Shown: positions 22,860 to 34,279, numbered from the stretch's first letter. The stretch is 64,000 bases of DNA from Nannobrachium achirus (GCA_963921795.1 OY997654.1:5237217-5301216), one strand, 5' to 3'. The notes: generated by a model from the letters alone, not told the origin. A program made the numbers and translations.

Positions 22860-23390
22860 GGACCATATATGGATTCTGTTAGTGTGGATCTCCTAACAGG
22901 GCATCATCTGGGATACAATCCCTTTTATGCCCATATATGGAGATCCCTAACAGAATCCCTTTCATGCCCATATATGGAGATCCCTAACAGAATCCCTTTT
23001 ATGCCCATATATGGAGATCCCTAACAGCATCCCTTTTATGCCCATATATGGAGATCACTAACAGCTAACAGAATCCCTTTTATGCTATGGAGATCCCTAA
23101 CAGAATCCCTTTTATGCCCATATATGGATATCCCTAACAGAATCCCTTTTATGCCCATATATGGAGATCCCTAACAGAATCCCTTTTATGCCCATATATG
23201 GAGATCCCTAACAGAATCCCTTTTATGCCCATATATGGAGATCCCTAACAGAATCCCTTTTATGCCCATATATGGAGATCCCTAACAGAATCCCTTTTAT
23301 GCCCATATATTATGGAGAAATCCCTGCTCTGAGTATCTGACATCAGTGTGATGTCACCTGTTTATGCCCATATATGGAGATCCCTGCTCT
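22860..23390. repeat. 35-bp minisatellite with perfect CArG boxes
   Basis: Unit CTAACAGAATCCCTTTTATG then CCCATATATGGAGATCC. Roughly ten copies keep CCATATATGG, which fits the SRF consensus CC(A/T)6GG exactly. Confidence 0.9.
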
Positions 23391-23652
23391 GCGTATCTGG
23401 TTGCTATGGTAAACAGTTGGTTGCTAGGGTAAAAAAACATGGTTGCTATGGTAAACAGTTGGTTGCTAGGGTAAACAGTTGGTTGCTAGGGTAAAACCAT
23501 GGTTGCTAAGGTGGTTGCTAACGTACACTAACAGACCAGCAACAACAGACTGTTGCCACAGCAACGTACACAAAGGTTTGTGTACACATGTGGTGTGATG
23601 TCATACTGATGCGGAGATATGAGCAGGGCAAAGGTGTGACGTGTGACGTGTG

Positions 23653-23698
23653 ACGGACGGACGGACGGACGGACGGACGGACGGACGGACGGACGGCC
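23653..23698. repeat. (GGAC)n microsatellite at the element end
   Basis: Tandem GGAC just inside the 5' terminus of copy B. Other copies carry (CCGT)n or (GGTC)n here. Confidence 0.95.
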
Positions 23699-23979
23699 GG
23701 TGGAGGTTTTCATAGTAAACTGCTCCCTGACGGTCGCAACAATCATCTGGAGCGTCTTGGAGCTCTCAGTCTCAACAATACATTTTATGTTTTATGAATG
23801 CAACTCTTATATTCACCATTGTAGTCTGAGTAAACATGTGTCACGTAGGGTAACTATTCAGAGCATTTAAAGCATAAAAATCAATGCATCAATGAATCAA
23901 TAAATAGTACTGTAAATGAACATAAGCCTCTCACGGGATTCAAACTCATCCCAATGTCAGCATAAGTACACCAGCCTGC

Positions 23980-25075
23980 AGCTCACTGTGGTGCGTAGGG
24001 CTGTCACAATTACTACGTAATCGTCTAATCGCCATTATTTGACATAATCGCAATTATTTTGGTCAATATAATCACATCAGTGTAATGTGGCTTTTCTGAC
24101 ACTTTGATATATTTAGTCTACAACTGGTCACGTTTCTGGCAGAAAACCATCATTTATTTACTTTCAAAGGGATATGAAACTATAGAGGACTATTATTTGA
24201 CTCTAAGTCTGAGGCATTAATTATTGGGTGAGAACACATGCAATGCTGAGCATTTTACTGTCTGCCACAGAGATAAGTCTGCTAACTGACTGTGGATAGG
24301 ACAGATCTATGTCTGAGTATTAAGGAATATTACACAGAGTGTTATAGCCAATATGGATCTATGGCTGTGTATATGTAATATTACAGAGTGTTAATAGCCT
24401 ATATAAAAGGGCCTATATGTAAGATGACAGAGGTTGTATTTCTACAAACAGTTCAACAGGGTAAGTGGAGCCAGTGAGCCACTTACCCCAGAGGAATCCA
24501 TTCTGAACTGAGCTCTGAGCAGCTTCACACTGTGGAGGAGTCATGGAGGACCCCCAGGATGACCTCATGGAGGACCCCCAGGATGACCTCATGGAGGACC
24601 CCCAGAGGATAAACTGGAACCAGATCAGATGGACCCCTGCTGTTCCACTCCCCGTCCTGGGCTGGGCATAGGTTGTGGTCTCTCCCCTGGTTCTCGCCTG
24701 ATAGATTGATTGAAGACTTTATTAAGTTTGTAAAGGAAAAGGTACAGTTTCATGACAGTACAGTTCACTGATACAAGGTCAACTAAAAGGATTTATAAAC
24801 ACTACAAGAAAGCTTTTGGGCTTGTTTCAATTGGGGTACAACTCTTTTTAAACTCGTATAACATTGAATATATTTTGTATATTGTATTTGTCAATATAAT
24901 ATTGACAAAAAAAAATAGTTCACCCCCAAAATGATTTTTTTTAAATTATTATTATTATTATTATTACCCTTACTCACCCCATGGAGACTTGAATTCATGG
25001 ATATTTTTCCTCAAAACAAAACCTAAAAACAATATCCATAAATTCAAGTCTCCATGCCTAACCAATATAAATAAA
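23980..25075. repeat. Dispersed segment, second copy
   Basis: Collinear with 18900-20050. Includes a 24-bp tandem repeat CATGGAGGACCCCCAGGATG (24543-24606). Confidence 0.75.
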
Positions 25076-25100
25076 GTCAGTTTGGGGGTGAACTATCCCT
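24915..25100. mobile_element. TTAA-target MITE, left end decayed
   Basis: ATAGTTCACCCCCAAAATGA at the left and the inverse TTTGGGGGTGAACTATCCCT at the right, followed by TTAA (25101-25104). A very common fish MITE terminus. Confidence 0.75.
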
Positions 25101-25260
25101 TTAACCCTTTTAGCCCTAGTCGACCGTCATGTTTCAGGGTTACTTGGCTTGTCAATAATCAATAATCACATTCTCCATGTACATAAAATGAAATATTGGA
25201 GTGCAACATAAAACATCAAGCCTATGTAAGAAACATAATTTATTATTCATTCTAAAACGT

Positions 25261-25261
<1 letters not shown>

Positions 25262-25337
<76 letters not shown>
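25262..25337. repeat. (AC)n microsatellite
   Basis: Uninterrupted CA dinucleotides. The His/Thr and Cys/Val frames across it are artefacts. Confidence 0.98.
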
Positions 25338-25342
<5 letters not shown>

Positions 25343-25636
25343 ACACAGCAAAGTGGAAGACTGAGGATGGCTGTCTCTCTGCCAAGTGGCAACAGGCTGA
25401 GCAGTGTAGCTCTGCTCCTGAACATGCAGTGTGGAAAAAGTAGCCTACTCAAATGTTTTACCTGCTAAAGTATTGTTTATGTCCATAGTTTATGATAGTT
25501 AGCTGCTACAGCCGAGCTCAGCTAAGCCAAGAGCCAACAGTTCTGCCAACCGGGCTCAGGGGTAAAACTTAACTTCACATAGCGCTCATCTTGCAGAAAA
25601 AAGGATGAGGATGGTTGGCTCTGCCAAGTGGCACAA

Positions 25637-26155
25637 CATGACGGCCATATGACCGTCATGTTTCCACCTCAACCTTGCTTCTAGCGAGGTAAACAAAGAG
25701 CTCCGGCAGGCTAAACAAACGTTCAGATTTCAGAAATAAAGTGCTTACCCAAGACTTATTTGTGTCAGAATAGATGCCGTTCAACCAGAATTACATGCAA
25801 CTCCCGTATTGTTTAATAAAAAGCATTTTATGTTTCCCCTTGTATTTCCTGGTGTTTCCCATGCGCACCAACCCCATCTATGGACACTGAAATGTGGGCG
25901 TAGCCTCGCAAAAACCGGTCCGAAAATACATGGGGGAAACAGACAACGATCTGATAAAAATGCTTTTTATTAAACAATACGGGAGCGACATGCAATTCTG
26001 GTTGAACGGCATCTATTCTGACACATATTAGCCTTGGTTAAGCACTTTATTTTTGAAATCTGAACGTTTGTTTAGCCTGCTGGGCTCTTTGTTTACCTCA
26101 CTAGAAACGTGGTTGAGGTGGAAACATGACGGTCATGTAAATGGCCGTCTTGTTT
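25637..26155. mobile_element. Foldback element, about 195-bp arms
   Basis: The left arm 25637-25830 and right arm 25955-26155 are inverted copies (shared TGAACGGCATCTATTCTGAC, GAACGTTTGTTTAGCC, GTGGAAACATGACGG or complement), around a spacer of about 125 bp. Confidence 0.85.
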
Positions 26156-26429
26156 CAGGGCTGCGCTTTCATTCTGCTCTCAAAGTTGAGATGCGATCTG
26201 TTCTGAGTTCTGACTTCTTTTAACGTTTCTATAGTCTATGGTTTGAAGCGTCCAGTCCAGTAGAAAGTATTGTTTATGTCCATAGTTAGTAGCTGCTGTC
26301 TACAGCCAAGAGACAACAGTTCTGCCAACCGGGCTCGGGGAAAACGTAACTTCGCATAGCGCGGCTCATCTTCGAAGAGCAAAGTGCGAGGCTAAAAAGA
26401 GATGAGTCTGCTGCTCTGCCAAGTGGCTC

Positions 26430-26482
26430 AACGGGCTGTGCGTTGGTCTGGCGAGGGGAGCCTCGGGTTCAAGTCCATATTA
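26430..26482 (+). repeat. tRNA-like SINE head fragment
   Basis: GGGCTGTGCGTTGGTCTGG followed by GGGTTCAAGTCC resembles an A/B-box pair. Too short and lacking a cloverleaf, so not called a tRNA gene. Confidence 0.3.
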
Positions 26483-26819
26483 TAGTCAGTAGCTGCTATC
26501 TACAGCCAAGAGGCAAGAGCCAGCACACAACAGTCTGCCAACCTCAGGCTAACCTGGCATAGCCTCATCTTGCAGAGAAAGGGATGAAGATGGATTTCTG
26601 CTGCCTCTGCCAAGTGGCAACAGGCTGAGCAGTGTAGCTCTGCTCCTGAACATGCAGTGGTGGAAAAAGTACTCACGTTTTACCCGGTAAAAGTATTGTG
26701 GCAGTATTGTTTATGTCCATAGTTAGCCTAGGCTACAACAGCCAAGATGCAGAGCACAACAGTCTGGCAACCGGGCTCAGGGGGAAAACCTCGCATACTA
26801 AGTGCTACTATGGTGCAAT

Positions 26820-27985
26820 CCCTTAAAAAGTTACCACAAAGCTGTTTACGTGATCCTCAGCTTCAGGCTAACTGTGGCTAATATGGGAGGAGGCTAACAT
26901 CTGATACTACCGTTCTGTTGTTAGCAGAGCCTTGTTGTTGTTCCACAGCCGCTCTGTTCCTCGGTTCCTGTCCTCCATGGTCCCGGGTTGTAATCCTCCT
27001 CCTCAGAGTTCCTCCACCAGCCTCCATCTCTCTCCTCTCTGTCCATCCTCCTAGCGCTGCTGGACACAGCTGTGGACAATCCTGACGTCACCAACTCCGA
27101 TGCGACGTCGTCATCATCAGCAGGGGAATCCCTGCCCTATGGAATCCATAATGGGTGGGGGTTTCCCCCCAGCACAGGGTCCCCCCGGCCCAACAACATG
27201 CTGGACTCATGACATGCCATCACTAGCACTATTTTTTCTACAGTCTATGCACTGAAGCCCCCTTCTGGGGTTGTGCTCCTCCCTCTGCTCACTCTGCAGT
27301 CCACACAGTTACAGGTCCAATGGGAAGCTAAACAGTGACTGCTAAATGTTAAATAGGCTACATGTGTTTCCAGTGTGTAAAAATGCAGACTGGGACAACA
27401 TTTGACAGTGACATTTAATTGCCTATCAAATCAATTATAGCCTGCATAATACTGGACATGAATATAGGTGAATGAATGAATGAATGAATGGATCTCCTCA
27501 AGAGCCCTCCCAAACGTGCATCCTGCTCACACGATCAAAATTGGGGGAAAATATGTTTTAGATATATATTTTTGCCAATGGAAAAAATACCACAAAATAT
27601 ATCTGTAACATGTATTCATGCACCATGTTGGTTGGGTGAGCACCGTGGGCAGCGTTTTAGATCCCTCCAACATGCACCACCACTAAAGCAGTCTCTCCCT
27701 CTCTGTAGCGAGGAGAGGAAGGGACTGTGACAGGCAGACTGCTCACAAAATGCACTCACAGAACAATGAAGCACTGCTCACTGCTAGTAATAAATCACTC
27801 ACTGAAATGCAAACCAACCTTTAAGTGTATGGATCAGAACAGAATAGCGTTCTAAAGTAGGCTATGATTGTGTTTACCGTATTTCACTTTGTTTAAACCA
27901 CTGGCGTAGGCAGGAATGAGAGTCAAGGTAGGCGAAATGCCAGCCCAAATGCCAGCGAAGTGCCAGCCCCGAAATGCCAGCAATT
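26820..27985. other. Unassigned region
   Basis: A C/T-rich stretch with TGACGTCA (about 27083) and (GAAT)n at 27468-27488. No exon recognised. Confidence 0.3.
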
Positions 27986-28240
27986 CAAAATGTACTTAAG
28001 TACCAAAAGTAAAAGTACTCATTAGGCAGAATGTCCCATTTCAAGTTTTCAAATGTAGACTATATAACATAGCAGATCTACAAGCTCACAATGTGCAGCA
28101 TCGCAACCCATTGTGAGCTTGTAGATCGGGTATTTTCAAATGGAAAAAATGTTTAGGGCTGGAGAGATTAATGTGTTGTATAATAATATTCTAAATACAT
28201 AACTAGTGACTAAAGTTGTCCAATAGTGGAGTAGGCTACA
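27985..28240. mobile_element. AGTACT-family hAT-type MITE fragment
   Basis: AAAGTACTCATTAGGCAGAA and CCCATTTCAAGTTTTCAA are landmarks shared with about 36680. Hosts a full hairpin motif. Confidence 0.55.
28071..28131. repeat. Dispersed hairpin motif, best-preserved copy
   Basis: Perfect 19-base arms: GATCTACAAGCTCACAATG (28075-28093) and its complement (28109-28127), separated by a 15-base loop. Confidence 0.9.
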
Positions 28241-29087
28241 CACGAGACACAGACCATTTAGGCGAGAGGTTGTCATCGTACTTCTGTGCACATTTGATTC
28301 TTTGTAAAGCCAAGTGATGGCCCAAAGTAAACCCCCTGTCACCAAATGAAAACAATAGGAAAAAGTTACATCTTAGCGAGTTGAGTAGGCCTACCCTATC
28401 GGCCGCCTACCATTGAGGAGGAGAAGGAACTGGTTGAGCAACATTCTTTTGGGAAGCCAGTCAGGTCTTTACACAATGGAGATAGAGATGTTTTCATTCA
28501 ATTTCTATTTTCTAATTTAGGTTAGTTCAGATCTCAGTTGGTAGGCGGTCGCCTAGTCTGCCTAACACTGCCTACGTGCCTGGTTTAAACCAGCAGTGAA
28601 TGCATGAACTCAGAGGATGAAGAGAGAGCAGAGAAGTGTTCAGACCACAACACAGGATAGAGTGGGGAGAATGAGCTGTGGAAACCCCCTATTCATTATT
28701 TACCACCAGCAACACATGGGGAAATCTCACTTTTGCAAACGCCCATCATTTCGACCGGAGGGTTAGCGACTCACTCCACGGAGGAGGGTTAGAGTCGGGT
28801 GTCGAATAGATGAGATGTAGTAACAGCGTCACGCTCCCCAACACATCCAGTATGAATCAGCGATTGCTTACACAGAAAATAACTTTTAAACGGTGGACAA
28901 ATAAAGTTTCCCTAGGCTACACCTACGCTGTCACTCACACAGAGTAGTGTGTTGCTGCTAGTCTGGTGAATGCTCCGTAGCCTCCGCCAGTAGGAACTAC
29001 ATTAGAACGAGAGTGAGACCCTCAAAACATGTACGGCCTGACTCGCCTGAGGGTCGCCCACCTGACATCTCTTCATGCCCACCCTAG
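28240..29087. other. Unassigned region
   Basis: No coding or repeat structure recognised. Confidence 0.3.
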
Positions 29088-29466
29088 TTGCAACCATCAG
29101 GTCGCAGTTACTATCAAAACCTCCACCGGCTGTCAGTCAGTCAAAAGTGTCACGTCACACTTTTGCCCTACTCATATCTCTGGCACCGTTGACCCTATCC
29201 ATGCCAAACTTTGCACACACACTCCTTGGCTGCCAAACCACAACCCCTAATTTCTCACATGGCCCTCTTCTAGCGCCACCATGAGGCTGATTCTTGCAAA
29301 ACACATTTTGGACACTGCTCCTACAGATTTTTCCCTCAAATCACACAGTATGTCTAAAGTCATGTCATCAACATGGATCTGTCCCATTTCCCATATTCCC
29401 TCCTGATTGAAGTTTGTGAATACGACCTGACCGTCGCTTATCTCCTGATTAGGGAGTCTTACTAGT
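29088..29466 (+). mobile_element. Palindrome-ended element, copy C (short, diverged)
   Basis: Starts TTGCAACCATCAGGTCGCAG, contains ACCTCCACCGGCTGTC, CACACTTTTGCCCT and CTCATATCTC, and ends CGATTAGG-type sequence GGGAGTCTTACTAGT. Only half the 3' hairpin remains. Confidence 0.7.
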
Positions 29467-30066
29467 ACTACTGGCTGAGTCCTGACATGTCTTCATGCCA
29501 CTCTAGTACTACTGGTTGTGACATTTCTTCATGCCCACTCTAGTACTACTGGTTGTGACATGTCTTCATGCCCACTCTAGTACTACTGGTTGTGACATGT
29601 CTTCATGCCCACTCTAGTACTACTGGTTGTGACATGTCTTCATGCCCACTCTAGTACTGCTGGTTGTGACATGTCTTCATGCCACTCTAGTACTACTGGT
29701 TGTGACATGTCTTCATGCCCACTCTAGTACTACTGGTTGTGACATGTCTTCATGCCCACTCTATTACTACTGGTTGTGACATGTCTTCATGCCACTCTAG
29801 TACTACTGGTTGTGACATGTCTTCATGCCACTCTAGTACTACTGGTTGTGACATGTCTTCATGCCACTCTAGTACTACTGGTTGTGACATGTCTTCATGC
29901 CACTCTAGTACTACTGGTTGTGACATGTCTTCATGCCACTCTAGTACTACTGGTTGTGACATGTCTTCATGCCCACTCTAGTACTACTGGTTGTGACATG
30001 TCTTTATGCCACTCTAGTACTACTGGTTGTGACATGTCTTCATGCCACTCTAGTATTACTGGTTGT
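29467..30066 (+). repeat. 36/37-bp minisatellite, about 16 copies
   Basis: Unit CTCTAGTACTACTGGTTGTG then ACATGTCTTCATGCC(C)A. The 36-bp versions keep frame and give long artefactual ORFs on both strands. It begins at the 3' end of copy C, whose CTTACTAGT may have seeded it. Confidence 0.95.
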
Positions 30067-30489
30067 GTCCGGCCCTGACGGTCACACAGGCACACGCCGT
30101 CCTCTATCTTATGTTTGGCAGTGTCGTCATGCCTCTCACACACACAGACATGCATCGATTAAAAACAACCCCCAAGTTCACACCTCCACAATGTTTACAT
30201 CGGCTGTCACACCAGAGTGATTTAACAAAGAGATGAGTCTGTGTGTTCTAGTGTACACATGGGAAGCAGCATATTAAATAAACTTCTAGTCCACCAGAGT
30301 GTATTTTATGCAGATTGCTTAGTTAGACCCTGGTTATAATTATTTAGTAAGGACATTCGCAGGATGGTTGTAGTCATCTTCAGCCCCTTAGTATGCATAA
30401 ATATCATTTAGAGAAAATCAGTGTTATTCAGAGTAATCTTGTCAGTAACAAAAGGAATGATTTGCTTACCATTAATGATCCAGCAGTCA

Positions 30490-30650
30490 AAATAAGAATA
30501 GAATAAACATCCATTGTAACTTTCAAGCTAAGCAGTGAGTAGTTTAGAATAATAGTCATGATGCAGACATGAACGTTTCAACTAAGCACTGAGTAGTTTA
30601 GAATAAGTTCAAGCTTAAGCAGTGAGTAGTTTACGCAGAACCTTTTCTAC
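30490..30650. repeat. Short tandem repeat AAGCAGTGAGTAGTTTAGAA
   Basis: Three to four imperfect copies. Confidence 0.7.
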
Positions 30651-31062
30651 AGTTAGAATAAGTCTGAGCTCTGCAGTACAGCTGCTTCCTGTGGTGTAAC
30701 AGTCCTTTTTAAGCCTGTTTTCCACATTGTCTTGTGAATACAGTGTAGCTCAACATAGACAGTTTAATATAGGTCACAGCGCATGGCGTCACACCCTCAT
30801 AGTGATAGCATATTGTAGCCGAGCTCATCATGTATGTACAGTATTATCAACCTGTTATCAGGGGTTTTCAACTGATTGTGAAGCAGGGACCACCATACTG
30901 ACTAAGAATCAACCTGGGGACCACTGCTGTGTTGGGTGGGGATATGTGGGCTAAGGTTAGTTAAAGGTAGTGTGGGGATATGCAGACTAAGGTTAGTTAA
31001 AGGTAGGGTGGGGATATGCAGGCTAAGGTTAGTTAAAGGTAGGGTGGGGATATGCAGACTAA

Positions 31063-31635
31063 GGGTCGTTTCACACTCTAATAAAGAGCCAAACTAATTT
31101 CGGTTCGGGAGGGCTCCCCGACCCGAAATTATTTAGGTTCGGGGGGAGTTCATCCATACTTTCTTAACGGCTAGTGCCGAAGTCGCATGTAAATATTGGA
31201 GGTCTGTGGCATGAAAACGTTTGTGGCCGAGAAATGAGCGTTGCAGGGCGGGTACATATCTGACTGGCCCTCGCGTGTGTGTGTGTGTGTGTGTCGCGCG
31301 CGGCTACGCGTGCCAGCGAGACCCAGCTGCACTGTCTGTATTCGCTATGAAACACTAAATACACGGCGTCCACAATCATTTGGAAGTCGGCGTGTCTCCC
31401 TCCCAAACGACCGCTGTTTCCTTGGATTCACAGCCGAGAATATGAACGTGAAGCCGGGCTGAATGAATGAGAAGACACCGCTGATTACCGAAATTAAGTC
31501 GGGAGGTCACAACATTTCGCCAGCACCGTGGAGCCGAGTTTAGTCGGTTGACACCCCCCCCCCCCCCCCCCCCCCCCCCGGACCGGGAACGACGACCCAG
31601 TGAGTTAGGCTCACTATTAGAGTGTGAATCGACCC
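31063..31635. mobile_element. PIF/Harbinger-type MITE, 573 bp
   Basis: Ends GGGTCGTTTCACACTCTAAT and ATTAGAGTGTGAATCGACCC, with TAA duplicated outside (31060-31062 and 31636-31638). Removing one TAA plus the element restores the minisatellite unit. The interior has a TG/CG alternating tract and a 26-C run. A second, right-truncated copy is at 47845-48635. Confidence 0.92.
31554..31579 (+). repeat. 26-C homopolymer
   Basis: Uninterrupted C run within the MITE. Confidence 0.98.
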
Positions 31636-31778
31636 TAAGGTTAGTTAAAGGTAGGGTGGGGATATGCAGGCTAAGATTAGTTAAAGGTAGGTTGAGGAGG
31701 CCCTTGAAGATTGCTCTAAATATGCCAGTGGTCCAGAGAACCAACCACTGATCTGTCCCTCTTACTTTATCCATCCTT

Positions 31779-32105
31779 CCACATTAAACTCATGTTAACT
31801 GATACTATAGTGATGTGTTACATGTCATGAATAAACACATTAAACTCATGTTAACTGATACTATAGTGATGTGTTACATGTAATGAATAAACACATTAAA
31901 CTCATGTTAACTGATACTATAGTGATGTGTTACATGTAATGAATAAACACATTAAACTCATGTTAACTGATACTATAGTGATGTGTTACATGTAATGAAT
32001 AAACACATTAAACTCATGTTAACTGATACTATAGCGATGTGTTACATGTAATGAATAAACACATTAAACTCATGTTAACTGATACTATAGTGATGTGTTA
32101 CATGT
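31779..32105. repeat. 56-bp minisatellite, six copies
   Basis: The landmark GATACTATAG occurs at 31801, 31857, 31913, about 31969, 32025 and 32081. Confidence 0.95.
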
Positions 32106-32253
32106 ATGAGTGAGTTAAACTGCCACATTTCCTAATAATGATGATACCTTCTCCCTTTTTGACATTTCTAACTGCCTTTTCTGTGACCTTTCTTGACCTC
32201 AGACTTCCCAGTGATTCATCTCAGCCCACCGACGGTCCATGGCATGATTACAG

Positions 32254-32707
32254 GTAGCTTATATCCTATACTACCGGTACATTGACTGTACACAATGATA
32301 GTGTAGCTTATAGCCTAGAACACATTGACTGTACACAATGATAGTGTAGCTTATAGCCTAGAACACATTGACTGTACACAATGATAGTGTAGCTTATAGC
32401 CTAGAACACATTGACTGTACAATGATAGTGTAGCTTATATCCTAGAACACATTCATTGACTGTACAATGATAGTGGAGCTTATAGCCTAGAACACATTGA
32501 CTGTAGACAATGATAGTGTAGCTTATAGCCTAGAACACATTGACTGTACACAATGATAGTGTAGCTTATTGCCTAGAACACATTGACTGTACAATGATAG
32601 TGTAGCTTATATCCTAGAACACATTGACTGTACAATGATAGTGTAGCTTATATCCTAGAACACATTGACTGTACAATGATAGTGGAGCTTATTGTCTAGA
32701 AAACATT
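32254..32707. repeat. Minisatellite of 40-45 bp, about 11 copies
   Basis: Unit AGTGTAGCTTATAGCCTAGA then ACACATTGACTGTACACAATGAT, with length variants. Confidence 0.92.
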
Positions 32708-32867
32708 GACTGCCAACCCACACCAGCAGTGATAGTGGCTCACCAGCATGTGTTGACTTGCTGTCTGGTGTTCTGAAACCCTGCTGCTCTCTATGTAGAC
32801 ATCACTGCGTGGTGGGGAAAAACACTTGTCTGTGGTTTCGATGGGTGTTCTCTCCTCAGCCTATGTA

Positions 32868-32973
<106 letters not shown>

Positions 32974-33437
32974 AGCTGTGTGTCTGTGTGACAGAAGAAT
33001 GTGTTGCATATGATTTATGCAACACATTGGATTTTCCTAAATCTTAAATTGTAAACTAGATTAAATGAATTTCTGTTGCATTCAAAGCTGCTGAAAGGTA
33101 GAATTCAGACAAGCAGTTGTTTTTAAGGCTGACAGGAAGTGTGTGGTTCCCAACATTCCTCATACGTAGCCTGGGTGAAAAGAGAAGTGAAAGAGGGAAC
33201 CTGTTTCCTTTGCATCAAGATAAAGATGACTGAGACATCTGAATGTATAAGTTCAGTCGACTATTTCCGGTGCTTGATACCACACTGAACTAAACATAAT
33301 CAAGTCAATTCCTTTCCTTCAACATACAGTAAGATGGTGCATTCAGGAGAGTTTGGACATATGAATGCTGCCTTCAGGTATAGCATGAGTAGCCCCCACA
33401 GTTAGTACCAGCCATGAACCAGCGACAACAGCCCTGC

Positions 33438-33521
33438 TAATCGGGCTCAGCCCTATTAGCACGACTGGTTGTGCGTTGGACTGGCGAGTAGGAGTCCCGG
33501 GTTCAATCCCCGCTTCCGCGT
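33438..33521 (+). repeat. tRNA-like SINE head fragment
   Basis: TGGTTGTGCGTTGGACTGG, then GGGTTCAATCCCC as a B-box-like element. No body or tail recognised. Confidence 0.35.
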
Positions 33522-33566
33522 ATCACTACACATGGAAAGAGGGCATTTGCATTTCTTTCACCATAT

Positions 33567-34278
33567 AGTGTGGGGCCTTAAGGGGAGCAAATGCAAATTT
33601 CGTGCAATGTTGTCTTAAAGCGCCAAATTTTGCACAGATGTAGCCCAGGGCTTGCTCTAATGATTTAGCTAGGGTGCCCGAGTCGGCGACCTTCGGGGTC
33701 ACCACAGCACCCACAAAACTCTGAAAAAGTGATGACTCATCACTTTTCATCACTAAAGTCGATGGGAGCCCAACTTGATTTGGCCGCTGTGGCGACCCCG
33801 AATGTCGCAGACTCTGGCGCCCTAGCTAAATCATTAGAGCATGCCCTGAGCTACATCTGTGCAAAATTTTGCACTTTTAGACTGATTAGCAAGAGAAAAA
33901 AAACCCTAAGGCCTCCGACTAACATGAATACTCACACATACGTGTATTGTTTTATGAGGCCATTTCTAGCCCACGGAATGTTTTTCGTGCAAAACAAATG
34001 CCTGCAATGGATTCAGCATCATGACAAACCCCTAGTTAGACCCCTCAGATCCTCCTTAAATACCCAGAAAAAAAATCTTTTTCTGGGTATTTTCCTCCTG
34101 TATAGAAAGTCAATGGGAGGCCAACTTGATTTGGCCGCTGTGGCGACCCAGAAGGTCGCAGACTCGGGCGCCCTAGCTAAATCATTAGAGCAAGCCCTGG
34201 GCTACATCTGTGCAAAATTTGGCGCTTTAAGACAAAATTGCACGAAATTAGCTTTTGCTCCCCTTAAGGCCCCACACT
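33567..34278. mobile_element. Foldback element with three copies of the arm unit
   Basis: AGTGTGGGGCCTTAAGGGGA at the left is mirrored at the right end (34259-34278). The arm unit (TGATTTAGCTAGGG, ACATCTGTGCAAAATTT-type landmarks) occurs inverted at 33600-33712 and directly at both 33760-33875 and 34100-34225. The 183-codon frame at 33729-34280 is a repeat by-product. Confidence 0.85.
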
Positions 34279-34279
34279 A

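Larger units (their letters stand above)
22684..23739 (-). mobile_element. Palindrome-ended element, copy B
   Basis: Same termini as copy A and same orientation, separated from it by only TTA. The interior carries the CCATATATGG array (22860-23390), a GGTTGCTAGGGTAAACAG array (23396-23520) and a (GGAC)n run. It is the inverted near-copy of 37762-38590. Confidence 0.8.
25480..26820. repeat. Repeat cluster with GTTTATGTCCATAGTT units
   Basis: The sequence GTTTATGTCCATAGTT then AGCTGCT..ACAGCCAAGA, CAACAGT.CTGCCAACC and GGCTC occurs in three to four diverged blocks (25485, 26270, 26475, 26705), interrupted by the inverted repeat at 25637-26155. Confidence 0.65.
30940..31690. repeat. 36-bp minisatellite interrupted by a MITE
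   Basis: Unit GGGGATATGCAGGCTAAGGT then TAGTTAAAGGTAGGGT. Present at 30940-31062 and again at 31636-31690. Confidence 0.9.

Noticed and set aside
22860..23390. CRISPR-like regular array
   Set aside because: Units of about 35 bp are repeated end to end with no unique spacers, in a eukaryotic repeat; no cas genes.
29715..30078. Long frames with 12-residue repeats, resembling a repetitive membrane protein (ATLVLLVVTCLH) and, on the other strand, MSQPVVLEWHED
   Set aside because: Pure consequence of a 36-bp minisatellite; several frames on both strands are open and there is no gene context.
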